This document shows, one piece after another, positions 11,769 to 23,307 of a stretch of DNA of 64,000 nt. The position numbers were made by a program, and so were the translations under genes. This stretch comes from Ectocarpus siliculosus (taxonomy: Eukaryota; Sar; Phaeophyceae; Ectocarpales; Ectocarpaceae), in assembly GCA_000310025.1 (NCBI GenBank), contig FN649744.1, positions 2,692,377 through 2,756,376 of the forward strand, written 5' to 3'. The stretch's first letter is position 1. Each line of letters starts with the position of its first letter. A model generated the notes under the pieces. That model saw nothing but the letters and a program-made list of their open reading frames with translations, was not told the origin of the DNA and did no database searches.

Positions 11769-14700
11769 CCAGCCCCCATGCCACTACACACGGTCACCCG
11801 GTTTTTTCGTGGATCGTTCCGTGGAACGCTCTCGGTAGGACATCGCCTACACGGACGAAAACGGAGTGCCCGCGCAGCTCACCGACCGGGAGAGCTTCGT
11901 GATCGCCATGCAAGAGAGGGGGGTGGGGGCGGACAAGCGCGTGGTCGTGTACGACAACGGAGACATGCTCTTCGCCACGAGATTTTGGTGGGCGATGCGG
12001 TGAGAAGGGACCTGCTGGGAAGACCGATATCGAGCCGGGGGGTTAACGATATTCGTGCAGGCGTTTGTGCACGGGGGTGGGCAGGTGCGCCACGCCTCTT
12101 GGTCCGAACGGTGGTGTCTTGCGTGCAGCAGGTTTTGGCCTAGTCTGTGGAGAGGGGGGGGGGGGATGTACTCATAGCCGTGCATGCCGTAGTCGTTGGG
12201 CCATTCTGGGGGAAGGTAGAATATTAACCACCTTCGTGAAAATGGAGTAGACGCGAGTGGATGGTGAAGACGTGAGTACCGTCATCGGAGGATGACGGCT
12301 GCAAGTTTGGCGAACGTTTTATTCATCCGTGGAAAAAAAATTGTGTCCAGAGACGGCCCTGTGAGCCACCCAGAGTGACGACGGAAGTCGAACCTGCGCT
12401 CGAACAGCAGTGTGACCCGGCAGATGCCCATGGTGCCGAGTGGGTCGGACTTGAACCCCCTCTTCTTACAATCAGTTTCGGTTGTCGCCTTGGTCATTTC
12501 TGTTTTTTTTTTCTCTCAATTTGTTTTTTTGTTTATAAATTATACCCCATGGCCAAGGAGTCCTTGGTCGGTCATTTCTGTTTGTTTTTTTTCTCTCAAT
12601 TTGTATTGTTGTTTATATACCCCATGGCCAAGGAGTCCTTGGTCATGGGGGGTTTAAACAGCCAAGGAGGCAATGTTTATTTCTGCCGTCTGGTAGGGAG
12701 GGATCCCACGCAAGCTCGGGGTGCCGAAAACAGAGAGGGGACCGGAACGATTTTCCACCACGAAGAAGTTTTCGACACTCCAACCAAGAAGAGAGCACCG
12801 CCCACACCGCCACCAGCACTCGAAAAACAATGCTGTCTAGCACACACCAACCGCTCTTGTTTGTCCCCCCGATACTTCGCGCCCGGTTCCCTTGGTGCAC
12901 ACGTGCGAACACACGATGTCTGGCTTCATCTGACGCGTGACCCACAGCACCATTTCTCATGCGTGTACATCTGTTTTTGGTCTATACATCGATTTGCGCC
13001 GCGCGTGGTCGTTGCGACCGTCGACACTACGCCTACGGGGTGCCACTCGTGTCCAAATTTCTTCTTCCGCAAAATTCCCCTCAGACCCGCTCGATACCCT
13101 CACCCACTTATGTACGCCCTTTTCGTGTGTCGCACCCACCCGCGCGATTTTTTTTTGCGTTGCTTCGTAGACGATTTGGGCACGATAAAGTGGCAGTGAT
13201 GGACGGGGGGTGGGCTAAGTGGCAGGCGGAAGAGAGAGACATCACTCCCGACTGCCCGTGCCCACTGAAGGTAGGCGGAAATGCTCTAGGTTTGATTTTT
13301 TTTTATTTGTGTGTTTTGGTAGTGGGGGAAGGCGCACCGTTAGGTCGTGGCCTTGGTTGCTGTCAGTTGTTGTCGACGTAGTTGCTGCTGTTTTGTGCGC
13401 GTCGCTTTGGCGACCGTTGCTACAATTTTTCAGGCTAGGTTTCACTTGCGCTTGTTTCACACAAGATTTGTTTTCGTTTTGTGTTTGTCTCACTGCTGTC
13501 GTTCCACAGCTGTCATTTATCTTTTGTATGTGTCCTCTTTCGATGTTATGGGTGCTCCGGCACATCTTTCTCTCTTGCGGCAGCGGATCTTTCACGCTTC
13601 GTTCTTAGAGGCACACAGCGGGGTCTTCGGTACACACTGCAGTATGGCTCGTGCCCGAGTACCTTCAGGCATCCTTGGCACGATGCTCAAAGTCTCCGCG
13701 AATTGGTTCTTGTACGCGGGGAACCATTCCGAACCGCGAAAACCTTCGCAGAAATACGGTTGGCTCCGGCAAACACACGAATACCATGAGCAATACGATG
13801 CAAGCATCAGAGAGACCGTACAAGCAGCGGGTTTACAGCATGAAGCAGTGCAGGGTGTGCGGCTAAAAGCCGCTAGCCCACACTCACGCACCAAGACGCT
13901 ACGTTGACCTTCATGAGGCTTTTGCCCGCGCATGCCATGTGTAGCATCATCGATACATTTAGCACACGATAACGGTGACAATGTCCACTTTCGTCGCCCC
14001 CGGGAGGCACTGTGATGCTGCGGTGATGGAATCGCTTTGGTGTCACGTGTGATCGATATCTGTTCTTTCGTGTTCACTGCCGTCGGATTCACTCCCATTT
14101 ACAAGTAGTCTTGTGTCTCGGTGGGGACGATCACTCCCGTCGTCTCACATCCCCTGATATTCCAACCCCGATTCACTGCTTGCTCCCGCTTCACTCTGAT
14201 TGATCTGTTTTGTTTCTGCTTGCTCTCACGTCGAGACTGTCTCTATTGGTTGAAGCTCCCCGCGCTTGGTCGATCACGCCCGGTCTTCGGTGTTGTTCGG
14301 TCCGTTGTGTTTTGATGCGTGTCCGAGGAAACAAACAAAAACGCAAGACATTTCTTTTGAAATTTGTTTTCTGCGCGCTTCGGCATTATGCAACAACGCA
14401 AGACATTTCTTTGAAACTTTGTTTTCTGCGTGCTTCGGTATTAAAGCAAAAACGCAAGACACATCTTTGAAACTTTGTCTCCTGCGTGCTTTTGGTTGGT
14501 TTGCACAGGTCTACACGGAATGGGGCATTCCCCTGGAGCGCGAGAGGCCGGGTTTGATTGCCACGTCGGCCGACATCCGAGCCGCCCTTGCAAGGAGGGG
14601 AAAAGCAGGGGGCGGCAGCGATCGCCAGGCCGACGCCGCTGTGCAGCTCCTGGATGCCCGGGCTGCGGCGCAATACACTGGTACACTGGTTGAGGGTCTG

Positions 14701-16239
14701 ATCCGGGCGACGTGCTGGTTGTATTCTTGGGGTGAATTCGTTTGTGTATTCGGTCGGGCGCTTCTTCCAGCAGCCACAAGGTTGCATGCTTCCAGCAAAA
14801 ACAAGGTTGCATGATGATCGAATTCCAGATCCTTTCTGAAGCAAGCTGTCCGTGGTCGTCTTTGGTGCGATGGAGATCGTGTTATTAAGAAAATGAACCG
14901 CACGATAACGCCCCAGTTTCGTCACTTTCCATGATACCGTCGGTTTATCCTTGCTGGCACGTGTGGTATTCCGTAGCCGCACACAGCACAGTCGAAGTAA
15001 ATTACCCATGGTGTGCGCTTGTGCTCGAGGCCGGGGCTGTTCGTTTGACCTTGTTTGGCTTTTAGCCTTTCGCGCCCGGAACCTGGGGCGCACACGTACA
15101 ACTGTACCAGTACGCGTTTCGTTGGTTAAGAATAGTGTAGTGTTTCGGCTTCCTCACGGCTTGAACCTGCGGGCCTTGCTTTTTTGCTTCACTCAGGCGA
15201 TGACTGTCTGTTGCTTATCGTTCGTGCCTTGTTCTACACCCGGATTCTTGTTATTTTTTATTTTATTTTATTTTTTGCCATCCGTGCCTGGCCGTCCTTG
15301 CACTTACAGCTAGTGGGCGTGTGAATTTCATTCATCCCTTCTTTTTTTTTTTGCGTTTCGGCTCAGTCCTGTGTGACATGTATGCCCTTGATGTTAATTA
15401 AAAACAACGGAACAGGCGAGGTCAGACGCGCACGGCTCGGCGGGCACATCCCGGGAGCCGTGAACACTCCCTATCGCTCCTTCTTGGCCGAGGGAACCGG
15501 TCCTGACGGAAGTTTCAGGGTCTTCAAGGACCTCGAGGGCATCACCGAGGTACAGTACGCGGCGTTTGTGGTTATAGACTTGAGGATGGAAATATATATC
15601 CCGCCCGATCATTGTCACAACGGACAGTGTCCGTGAGTATTTTGAGGATGGGAATTGTGTATCCCGTCCCCCCCGGTTCATGATCGACACCGAAAGATGG
15701 ATGTTCTTCGTTGCTTGTTGTTATTTTAGTCCCTTGCTTCATGTTGGGCGACGTGCCCTTTGTGGTACTTGTATTACCGATCCCGCTCAGGACCTCCACG
15801 CCGCTGTACAAGTAGCCACGCATTCAACCACGGCTGGTGGAGATCGGCGTGGGTGGATACGCCTTGTTGGCATATACCCACGCATTGCTTTTGCAACAAC
15901 TTTTTCCGTCTCTTTTTTTCCGTTGTACTTCTCCCGCTCTCTCTCTCTCTCGGGTCCTCTTTTCGCCGAATAAATACGTAGGTTTTCGAGTCTGCCGCCG
16001 TGGACACCTCGCCGTCCGCCGCCCCCATCATCGCCTACTGCAACGGTGGCGTGGCCAGTACCGTCGCTCTGTTTCTCCTGTTCCAGCTGCGGGAGCTGCG
16101 GGGCGGTGGTGCAGCAGCAGCAGCAGCTAGTAGTAGCGGTAGTGATTCAGACGGTTTCGGTAGAGGCTGGTGGTCGAACTACGACGGGAGCTGGAACGAG
16201 TGGGGGAGCGACGAGTTCGCGCCGGTGGAAAGGCCATGA
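8893..16239 (+). CDS. Two-domain rhodanese sulfurtransferase (TST/MST type), 7 exons
   Basis: The protein likely moves sulfane sulfur from thiosulfate or 3-mercaptopyruvate to an acceptor through a Cys persulfide. Exons are about 8893-9110, then 10031-10171, 11839-11999, 13171-13270, 14509-14680, 15416-15549 and 15982-16239; exons 2-7 join in perfect phase (321 aa plus TGA). The N domain shows VALVDIRG, AHIPGAVFVDW and VVVYDNGDMLFATRFWWAMR, with Asp where the active domain has Cys, as is usual for the inactive half. The C domain has GGHIPGAVNTPYRSF and the catalytic loop YCNGGVAST, then SNYDGSWNEWG near the end. The N-terminal stretch from 8893 (MNHRLLSSTSLRVQPRLGPR) looks like a mitochondrial targeting peptide; a start at 9010 would omit it. 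The donor of exon 1, after TTAWVEDHLGDPEL, does not match phase 0 of exon 2, so a microexon or a base error is likely there. Confidence 0.88.
9170..9332 (+). repeat. Dispersed repeat family C copy
   Basis: About 140 bp are nearly identical to 61032-61175, sharing CACATCCCGTTCGACTGTGG and CGAATGGGTAGTCTTTCTGT. It lies in intron 1 of the sulfurtransferase. The high identity of these two copies argues for recent mobility or purifying constraint. Confidence 0.8.
10194..10918. mobile_element. Palindromic MITE with TTAA target site
   Basis: A 725-bp element begins TTAAGGGCGCGGGGGG at 10194 and ends with the exact reverse complement, CCCCCCGCGCCCTTAA, at 10918. The two arms of about 298 bp (10194-10491 and 10630-10918) are almost perfectly complementary, apart from a 10-bp internal duplication (GGAAACGCCT) and a few substitutions. 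A spacer of about 140 bp separates them. TTAA at both ends is the target-site duplication known for piggyBac-type elements. It has no transposase gene; a 45-codon frame appears on both strands only because the arms are inverted copies. It sits in intron 2 of the sulfurtransferase, 22 bp after the splice donor. Confidence 0.88.
11575..11770 (+). repeat. Dispersed repeat family B copy with CAA tail
   Basis: Blocks in order are GGGTCCATTTTA, TTTAGGGTAAGTTAGGC, GTGACCACGGGAACCGACC, GACAGAAGAAGGTAC, GTAGAGAGAACGGAATGG and TTTTTAATGTGAAGA, followed by about 17 CAA units. A SINE-like body with a simple-repeat 3' tail fits an RNA-mediated element, but no RNA polymerase III boxes are certain. It lies in intron 2 of the sulfurtransferase. 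Confidence 0.7.
12155..12215 (-). repeat. Dispersed repeat family A fragment
   Basis: Read on the plus strand it starts with a G run followed by ATGTACTCATAGCCGTGCAT and GCCGTAGTCGTTGGGCCATT. This matches the copies at 39896 and 40017. It lies in an intron of the sulfurtransferase. Confidence 0.65.
12493..12645. repeat. 76-77-bp tandem duplication
   Basis: Two adjacent copies share GGTCATTTCTGTTT, TTCTCTCAATTTGT and CCATGGCCAAGGAGTCCTTG. They lie in intron 3 of the sulfurtransferase. The CCAAGGAGTCCTTGG word is itself palindromic. Confidence 0.8.
14330..14492. repeat. Three tandem copies of a ~60-bp unit
   Basis: Each copy contains AACGCAAGACA, TCTTTGAAACTTTGT (or a close variant) and CTGCGTGCTTCGG. 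The third copy runs up to the pyrimidine tract of the acceptor for exon 5 of the sulfurtransferase (exon starts 14509), so the repeat supplies part of the 3' intron end. Confidence 0.75.
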
Positions 16240-16895
16240 AGGGGGGTTTCGGGTATATATGTGCTGTCGTGTAAGAGCTGTCTTTGTAGATAGAGATGGC
16301 CTCCACTCCGAAGGGACGAAATACATGTATTTATGTCGGAACATCCACGTCTTTGATTGGTTTGGTGATTGGTGTCGTCGTCGTTGTCGTCGTCGGTGTT
16401 GTTTTCGATGTCGTCGTCGTTGTCGTCGAAGAGGACTACTATACTCCTGCTGTGTCCCACCGTTGTTGCCGTCTGAACGAACACGTAACGAGGGGTTTCC
16501 ACGTATCTTGGGTGGCGTACGATCTACAGTACCATCTAGGATGGTGGTTGCGGCAAGAGGCAAGCTTAAGTGTTAATGTTGACTCTTCGTACCGTACTCT
16601 TTTTGTCTACAGTATTACGTCCATCGTATTTGTTGGCAACACCAAGCAAGAGCAGCTTGCCCCCGACTACCTGCTTGGCTAAAACATGTCTCCCGAAGTC
16701 TCATGAACGCGAAGCCTCTTGGCGGGTACGGCCGTTGTTGGTTACGATTTCAAGCTCAAGTGCTACATCCACGCACACGGCAGGCCGGCAGCCCTTCTCG
16801 CGATGCGAGTGCCTGGTCCAAGCGCGAAATCTAGTAAGACACACATCAGCCTGCATCCGCGGCTTCTGGGTCATCACGCACTTCTGCTCGTTGCC

Positions 16896-16945
<50 letters not shown>

Positions 16946-17263
16946 CTCTCTCTCTTCCACTGCTGTCATTGTGGCAAGGTCGGCGGCGCTTATCGGTCAT
17001 GTTATGTCCTGCCCCTGCCGGCTCCGGTAGTCTACGTCCTTTTTACCGAGGGGGGGGCGAAACGACGTTGTACACGCAACCTACCGACGTCGTCGACGGG
17101 CGTTAACGAAGCCGACAACCCCAATACCAGCGACACAACACCCCAGACTGGGGCGACTCCAAAAACAAGATCCCCGCCTAACGGCCTGCCGCGCCAAAGA
17201 TCCAACGAAGAGCTAAATATATCACCGCTGCAAAAAATCCCAGCCCGCTCCTGGCTGTCATCC
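16240..17263. other. Intergenic space between convergent genes
   Basis: About 1 kb separates the stop codons of the sulfurtransferase and TFIIF alpha, which converge here. It contains GTC/GTT-rich sequence near 16375-16430 and a (CT)n microsatellite at about 16905-16953. I see no exon. Confidence 0.6.
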
Positions 17264-20200
17264 TCAGCTGAAGTGCTTCTTGAGAACCCACACGGTGCCT
17301 TCGATCGCGTCGTCCACCTTCGTTGCCACCTGAACGAAACAGAACAGACCAGAGCAGAGCAACACGGGTTGCTCAACGATGGCCCGACCGAAATGACTTC
17401 TCTTACAAGCTTGTACGCATAGCAGCGTTCAACGATGTTTCCCAGACGCGTTTTTTGCTAGTCTTCTTGCTACCACAAGTCACGCACGTTTGTACCACCA
17501 AATCGTGGCAGAAAATGTACCACCAAATCGTGGCACAAAATGTACCACCAAATCGTGGCACAAAACAAACGATCACGCACCTTGTTTGAGATGGAAACAA
17601 AACAGATGTGGTTGGTACATATGAAATCTAGGAGCCCCCTCCCCACCCGAAAGACCCGGCGGGTGCGGCCTAAGCCGAAAACCACCATTGCAGTACAGCT
17701 AGCATCCGCACTCGAGAGCTTGATGGTTTACACCTTCGTGCCCAACATTTTCACAACACAAGAACTTGAGCACCATTTGTGAGGCATGTTAAGAACCCCT
17801 TAAGCTAAAAGCGATAGAACGGCCACTACGCAGGAACTAAGAAGCCCAGCCTCGGCCAAAAATAGAGGTTCTCAAGTGCGGGCGCTAGCTGTGCATAAAC
17901 GGAAGCGCGGCGATTCCTGATGTCTGCTGTATGCTGTCACCTCGCTCGCCCCAAGGGAGCGGCCATCGCTGGCACCCGAGACAAAAAACAACGCAAACCA
18001 GTGCTCCTCCCTCCTGCCGTCACGTCGACACCATGACACAGCCCCTCCTGCCATCACGACGACACCACCAGACAGCCTTCACGACTACACTATCACAAAA
18101 CCGGTTGTTTTGTTCCAACTCCAGGGACTGGGCCACGTGGTTCGGAGCATCTATAAAACCGCACTGCACCTTCTTGAGAATCGCCCGAAGGTTGGCCACC
18201 GCCGCCTCCTTGTTCTTCTTGCCGTCCGCCTTCAGAGCCGCCACGAAATGCCCCAGAAGGGCCTGGAAACCCGCCAAGCCCAAGGCCCAACATGCGAACG
18301 GGTAGCGGGGGAGAGGACATGATCAAGCCGGAACGTTATGTTGGCCGGTGGGTTTCCAAGCGCCAAACGAAACGACGGGTTGTGGTGGGATAAGCAAGCC
18401 CGTGGTTTGCTGCATGACGAGTAAGCTGCGTTTCTCTTCGGAGGCCAGCTCGATAACCGTACCACAAACTGGAACCAGGTTGCACCACAAACGTAGCCGG
18501 TTCGCGACGAGAGCCCGAACAGTCTCGATAGAATCAACACTTCCAGCGGAACCTTCCGTGTCACTTTTCTCTCCCATATCAAGCATGTCTCGTCAGCGCC
18601 GAACCGACGAGGTGACCATTCGTCTGTGACCCACATGAAAAAAAACCTGCTTGTACCAACACAGCCGTATTGCACACACTCCAAGCTACGTATTCCGCGG
18701 AACAATCATGATACATATATCATCCACCCGAACCCATCCCACCGCATAACCGACCGGCCCAACACTAACTCCGTCCGCTATCCACACTACATACAACCCG
18801 CATCCACCACGTTCCATCTCTTCACGTTCCTCGCGACCGCCAATTCAGCAACAAGAATCTATGCACACCTTGCTGGCCAATCGCCCGCCGTAGCGCTTGA
18901 GCGTCGCCACCACGTTCGCCTGGTTGATCTCCTGCGCCCCCTTCTTCTGCGCCGTTCTCGCGCGCTTGCTTCCGCTCCCTCCCTCACCCCCCGACCCCGT
19001 ACCCCCCGCCCGTCCCCCCGCCCGTCCCCCCGCGGAGCCCCCCCCTTCCCCTCCCCCCACCTCCATTGCGCTAGCTCCTCGTTTGCCCGAACCCCCTCCT
19101 CCTCCTCCTCCTCCTCCTCCTCCTGCCGATGAGTCAGCGCCGTCTCCCGCGGGAGCACCGGCGGCGGGCTTTGGGTTTCCAGGGGGGGGTACGGTAGGGG
19201 ATGCTCTCCCGATGTCCCCTGAAACGGTGTAGTCGTCCTGCAGCAAACAGAAGGGGCGATGAAAGAGAGGAGCGTGACGCTGGTTGCGAATGAAGCGCGG
19301 CTCCCCTCAGGGATAGAGCCTGCGAGGGCGGTTTCGGGGCATGAGCATCAAGGCGTGCATCGTCTGTGCACGTTGTTGGTATTTTTGCTGCTGCTGCCGA
19401 TGTGCTCGAAACGTGTGAAGGACGGGGAAAATCGAACGAAAGCCCCATCTCTTTCACATGTACGTTGTTCATGTTTTCAGAACCGCCTGAGTAGCCTATG
19501 TGCGTGCCCGTTCAATGGCTTCCCCCTCGGCAGCGAAGTGAGAGACGTGATATATTCGGTGCAGTCAGGACTTTCAATAGAGCACACCACACGACTTCAA
19601 GCGCCTCCTCTCCCCCCCCCCCCCGGGGATGCTGCGAGATGCCTCTTCTTTCGTTCTCCTCTTGCCCGTTGGTAACGACACAGCCAGAGCGCAAGAGAAA
19701 TGGTTTTCGCTTTTGCGGCCGCCCGTAGTGTGCTCACCACACGCATGAACGACCAAAACAAGAGCGCCACGCGCCTAACGGTGGCGTTGCGTCCAAACCC
19801 ACGCGCTCTAAAGAGATTTTCGGAAAAACTCACACCATGGTGTTCACGTGTGTATGTACGTCCCAAACGGTGAAACCACGTTTAACCGTTACTGCAGTCA
19901 AAAACCGCCACGAGTTCAACGCCATGGTGTACATACCGTGCATTTCCCAAACGGTGTAAACAATTTGAACCGCTGTACTCCAGTCGAAAACCGACACTAG
20001 TCCAACACCATGGTGTACATGCCGTGTATGTCCCAAACGGTGTAAGCACATTTGAACCGCTATACTCCAATCAAAAACCGACATAGTTCAACACCATGGT
20101 GTACGTACCGTGAACGGTGTAAACACATTTGAACCGGTATCACTCCAATCAAAACACCGACACGAGTTTTCAGCAAGCACAATACGCCATCCTCTCACCT

Positions 20201-22817
20201 CTTCTTCCACATGGCCGCCCTCCGCGTTCACGGAGCGGGACAGCTTCTGCAGCTCATGGTGCTCGTCGTCCGTGAGGTGCTCGTCGTCGGAGTCGTTCAG
20301 GTCCTCGTCGTCCTGCGAGATTCGTGTTGTACATACCGTCGTAGTCGACAAAAGAAAATCACGGGACCCGAAGGGACAGCAGTGATGTGTGACCATACAG
20401 TACCGTCAGATAACACAGGAAAAGTGGTCCTTTTTGGTGTTGGTATTACTGCTGCCGGGCTTTTGTGTTACAAACAGCTTTTTTTTTTTATGTGATCAAG
20501 GCGTCGCACGAAAACCACTTGAAGCATATCACGTGCACGCGATCTGGACACACACGTGTGTTTTAGATATGGACATCCCAGCAGAATTCGGTACAGTTGA
20601 CAAAGTGGGGTGTCGGTGGTGGAGGGCTTCAACAACAAACAAAACTCAACGAGTTATTCCAGTTCGTCTTGAAAAGAAAACTTCAACCCGTTCCTAAAAA
20701 AAATTGTAAAAAAATTCAACCCATCCCCTTCGACCATCGTAATATCTGGAACGGGTACAGTAGTCTTTCTTCGATGTATGCAAATCTATTTTCTAAAATC
20801 AGCCAAACACAACCGCAAAACATACTACGTATGCGAGGGGTGAACTTCACACAAAAATCAAAACACTCCCTTCGACTGCTTGCTGTGGCTACATCACGAA
20901 CGGATAGTCCTTTCTTTCATTGTCCCGCATGTATGCGAGAAAAAGTACACGAAGCGGTGGGGACTTGACGGCAGCCTACACGTAGAATCTGTATATTTTC
21001 TGAAAAAAAAAAAAAAGAAGACGTTTCACCTGGTGAAGAGTTCCACCCCCTTCGTTCGCGTCGTCGTTTCCGACTTCCTCCTCGTCGTCGCTCCGAACCT
21101 CGTCACCGAAGTCATCGTCCTCGCCCCCCGCGTCCGAGTCCACCTCCCCTTTCTTCAGCAAGGACAGGAGGGAGACAGACAAAAACAACCGGAGCGTCAC
21201 ACAAATGAGAGCGCAGGTCTGCTGTGTCGTACTATAGAACGTTACCCAACGTATCCTACAAGTCGGAGTAGAATGTGCTGCGTCGTAGAATGTTATAAGG
21301 AATTTAACAAAATTGGAGCAGGTCTGCTGCATCCTACGAGAATTGGAGAAAGAAACACGGAGAGAAATATGCACCGTTCCGTTACTGGTCAAAATAACCA
21401 AACGAGGCAGAAAGCGATAGAAACAACAAGTGAGCGCCTGCCACGGTGCGAACTGTTACCGCGGGGTAACTAAACAAATAACTTGAAATCTGTCGAAGAA
21501 TTCAATGAAATGAAGCGGAAAAACTCTACACGACTCTCCCATCGAAAAAAACAACAGCAACCAAAGCTTGCAATTGGAAGCTTGATACTACTAAAAAAGG
21601 CAGCCACCGTGTGGAGGCGCCAGCAAGTAAGGCAGCGGCACTCCTTGTATCCCCATGTCTCGCTCGCTTACTTCGATCTCCCCAGCGCCGCCGTCCGATC
21701 CGCTCCCGTCACCGAAGCCATCTACGGCTTGCGTATCCTCGGGGCTCGCCAGCTTCATCCCGGCCTCCTTCAAAACCTGAAAAAACAAAAGGAGTAAAAA
21801 CAAAACGAAAAAAAGACACACCCACCAACCAACACCGCCAGCTATGATCGTAACGGAACAAAAAACACGAAACGGAAAACTACTCCACGAGTTCTTCCGG
21901 AAAACACTGAACCAAAGGCAACGACTTGCCACAAGAAAATACCAGGCTCCGGGGGGAGCGTACTCATGCTTTGCATGCCTCAGCGGTTAGCCCATTGATC
22001 ATGGGGGAGGGGGGGGGGCAACGAACACCAACGGGGAAGAGAGGCATGCCGTGTGGAAGACCACGGGTATTACCAGCTAGCTGTAGGTATCGAATAAAAC
22101 TTAAGTAGAACAGCTGCCCCGCATCGGACGGCTTAGAAACGACAGCAGGGTTCTAAATCAGGCATCTGCACTGCGAACGGCGTTCTCAGCAGGGTGTAAG
22201 TAGAGAGGGGCTCTTCTGTGTGACCACGGGTTGGAGTAAACGGCACTAGTGCTGTGAGCGCTGATTTGAAGTGAAGACAAAAAAAAAAAAAAAGTAAACA
22301 GGAGCTGAGAGTAAAGCAAGCATCCCGCACGGGCGGAGGGGGGGGGGGGCGTGGTATCCCTTCTTTCGCAGGACTGGCGAAAAAAAGTCACAAGTTCCTG
22401 GGCCATTCGAACAGAGCGAGGTACGCTGGGGCTTGCTTGCCTGAGTGTCCTCATGGTCCAGGCCTCCGTACCGAGATTGCTCCGCCTTCTCCTTCGCCGC
22501 AGCCTCCTTCATTTACGGGTGGCGGAGCACCAGAGGATGATCGCGGATTCAATTAATTGCCACGAGGACGATGACCGAAAAGACGCGCCGCGCAGATTTG
22601 TCCAACAAAAAAAACACGTCAGGGCGTTATCGGGGAAGGGCTTGAAGAAAGCGAAGTACGAGCGTCCGTACGAGGAGCAAGCCTCCCATCATGACTTTGG
22701 GCACATTGGGGAGGGTATTATTTTCTCTAGAACAAGCAGCCTAGACGATGCTCAAGGTGTTACTGCAAGAGGAGGACGGTAACAAAAAACACAAACGACA
22801 ACAGCGACAGCAACGGC

Positions 22818-22849
<32 letters not shown>

Positions 22850-23269
22850 CCACGACCAACCACACCACCAGCGGGTCTAACAACAATCATCATCAAATCA
22901 ACACCAACAACAACAGCAAACATAAAACCAACACCAACACCAATACCATGGCAACAACACACAACAACAACAACAACGAGAACAACAACGAGAACAGCAG
23001 CAGCAGCACTGCCTTGCCACAAGGCAGGGTCCGCTCTCACCAGGCTCTTCTTGCCCAAGATCCTGTTGGCCAGCGACAGAGGGCCGAGAAAGTTCTCCTG
23101 CTTCTTCATGAGCTCCTCAGCCTCCTTGACCGTCATGTTCTTCCCCGTATCCTTTGGAGCCTACAGCAACACACGTAAGACACAAAGGCAAACAATAATG
23201 AAGCCACGACATAGAGAAACGGGAGGGATCAGATGTCGTCTGTTTTTCGCTACCGGCATACGGCAAAAA

Positions 23270-23307
<38 letters not shown>

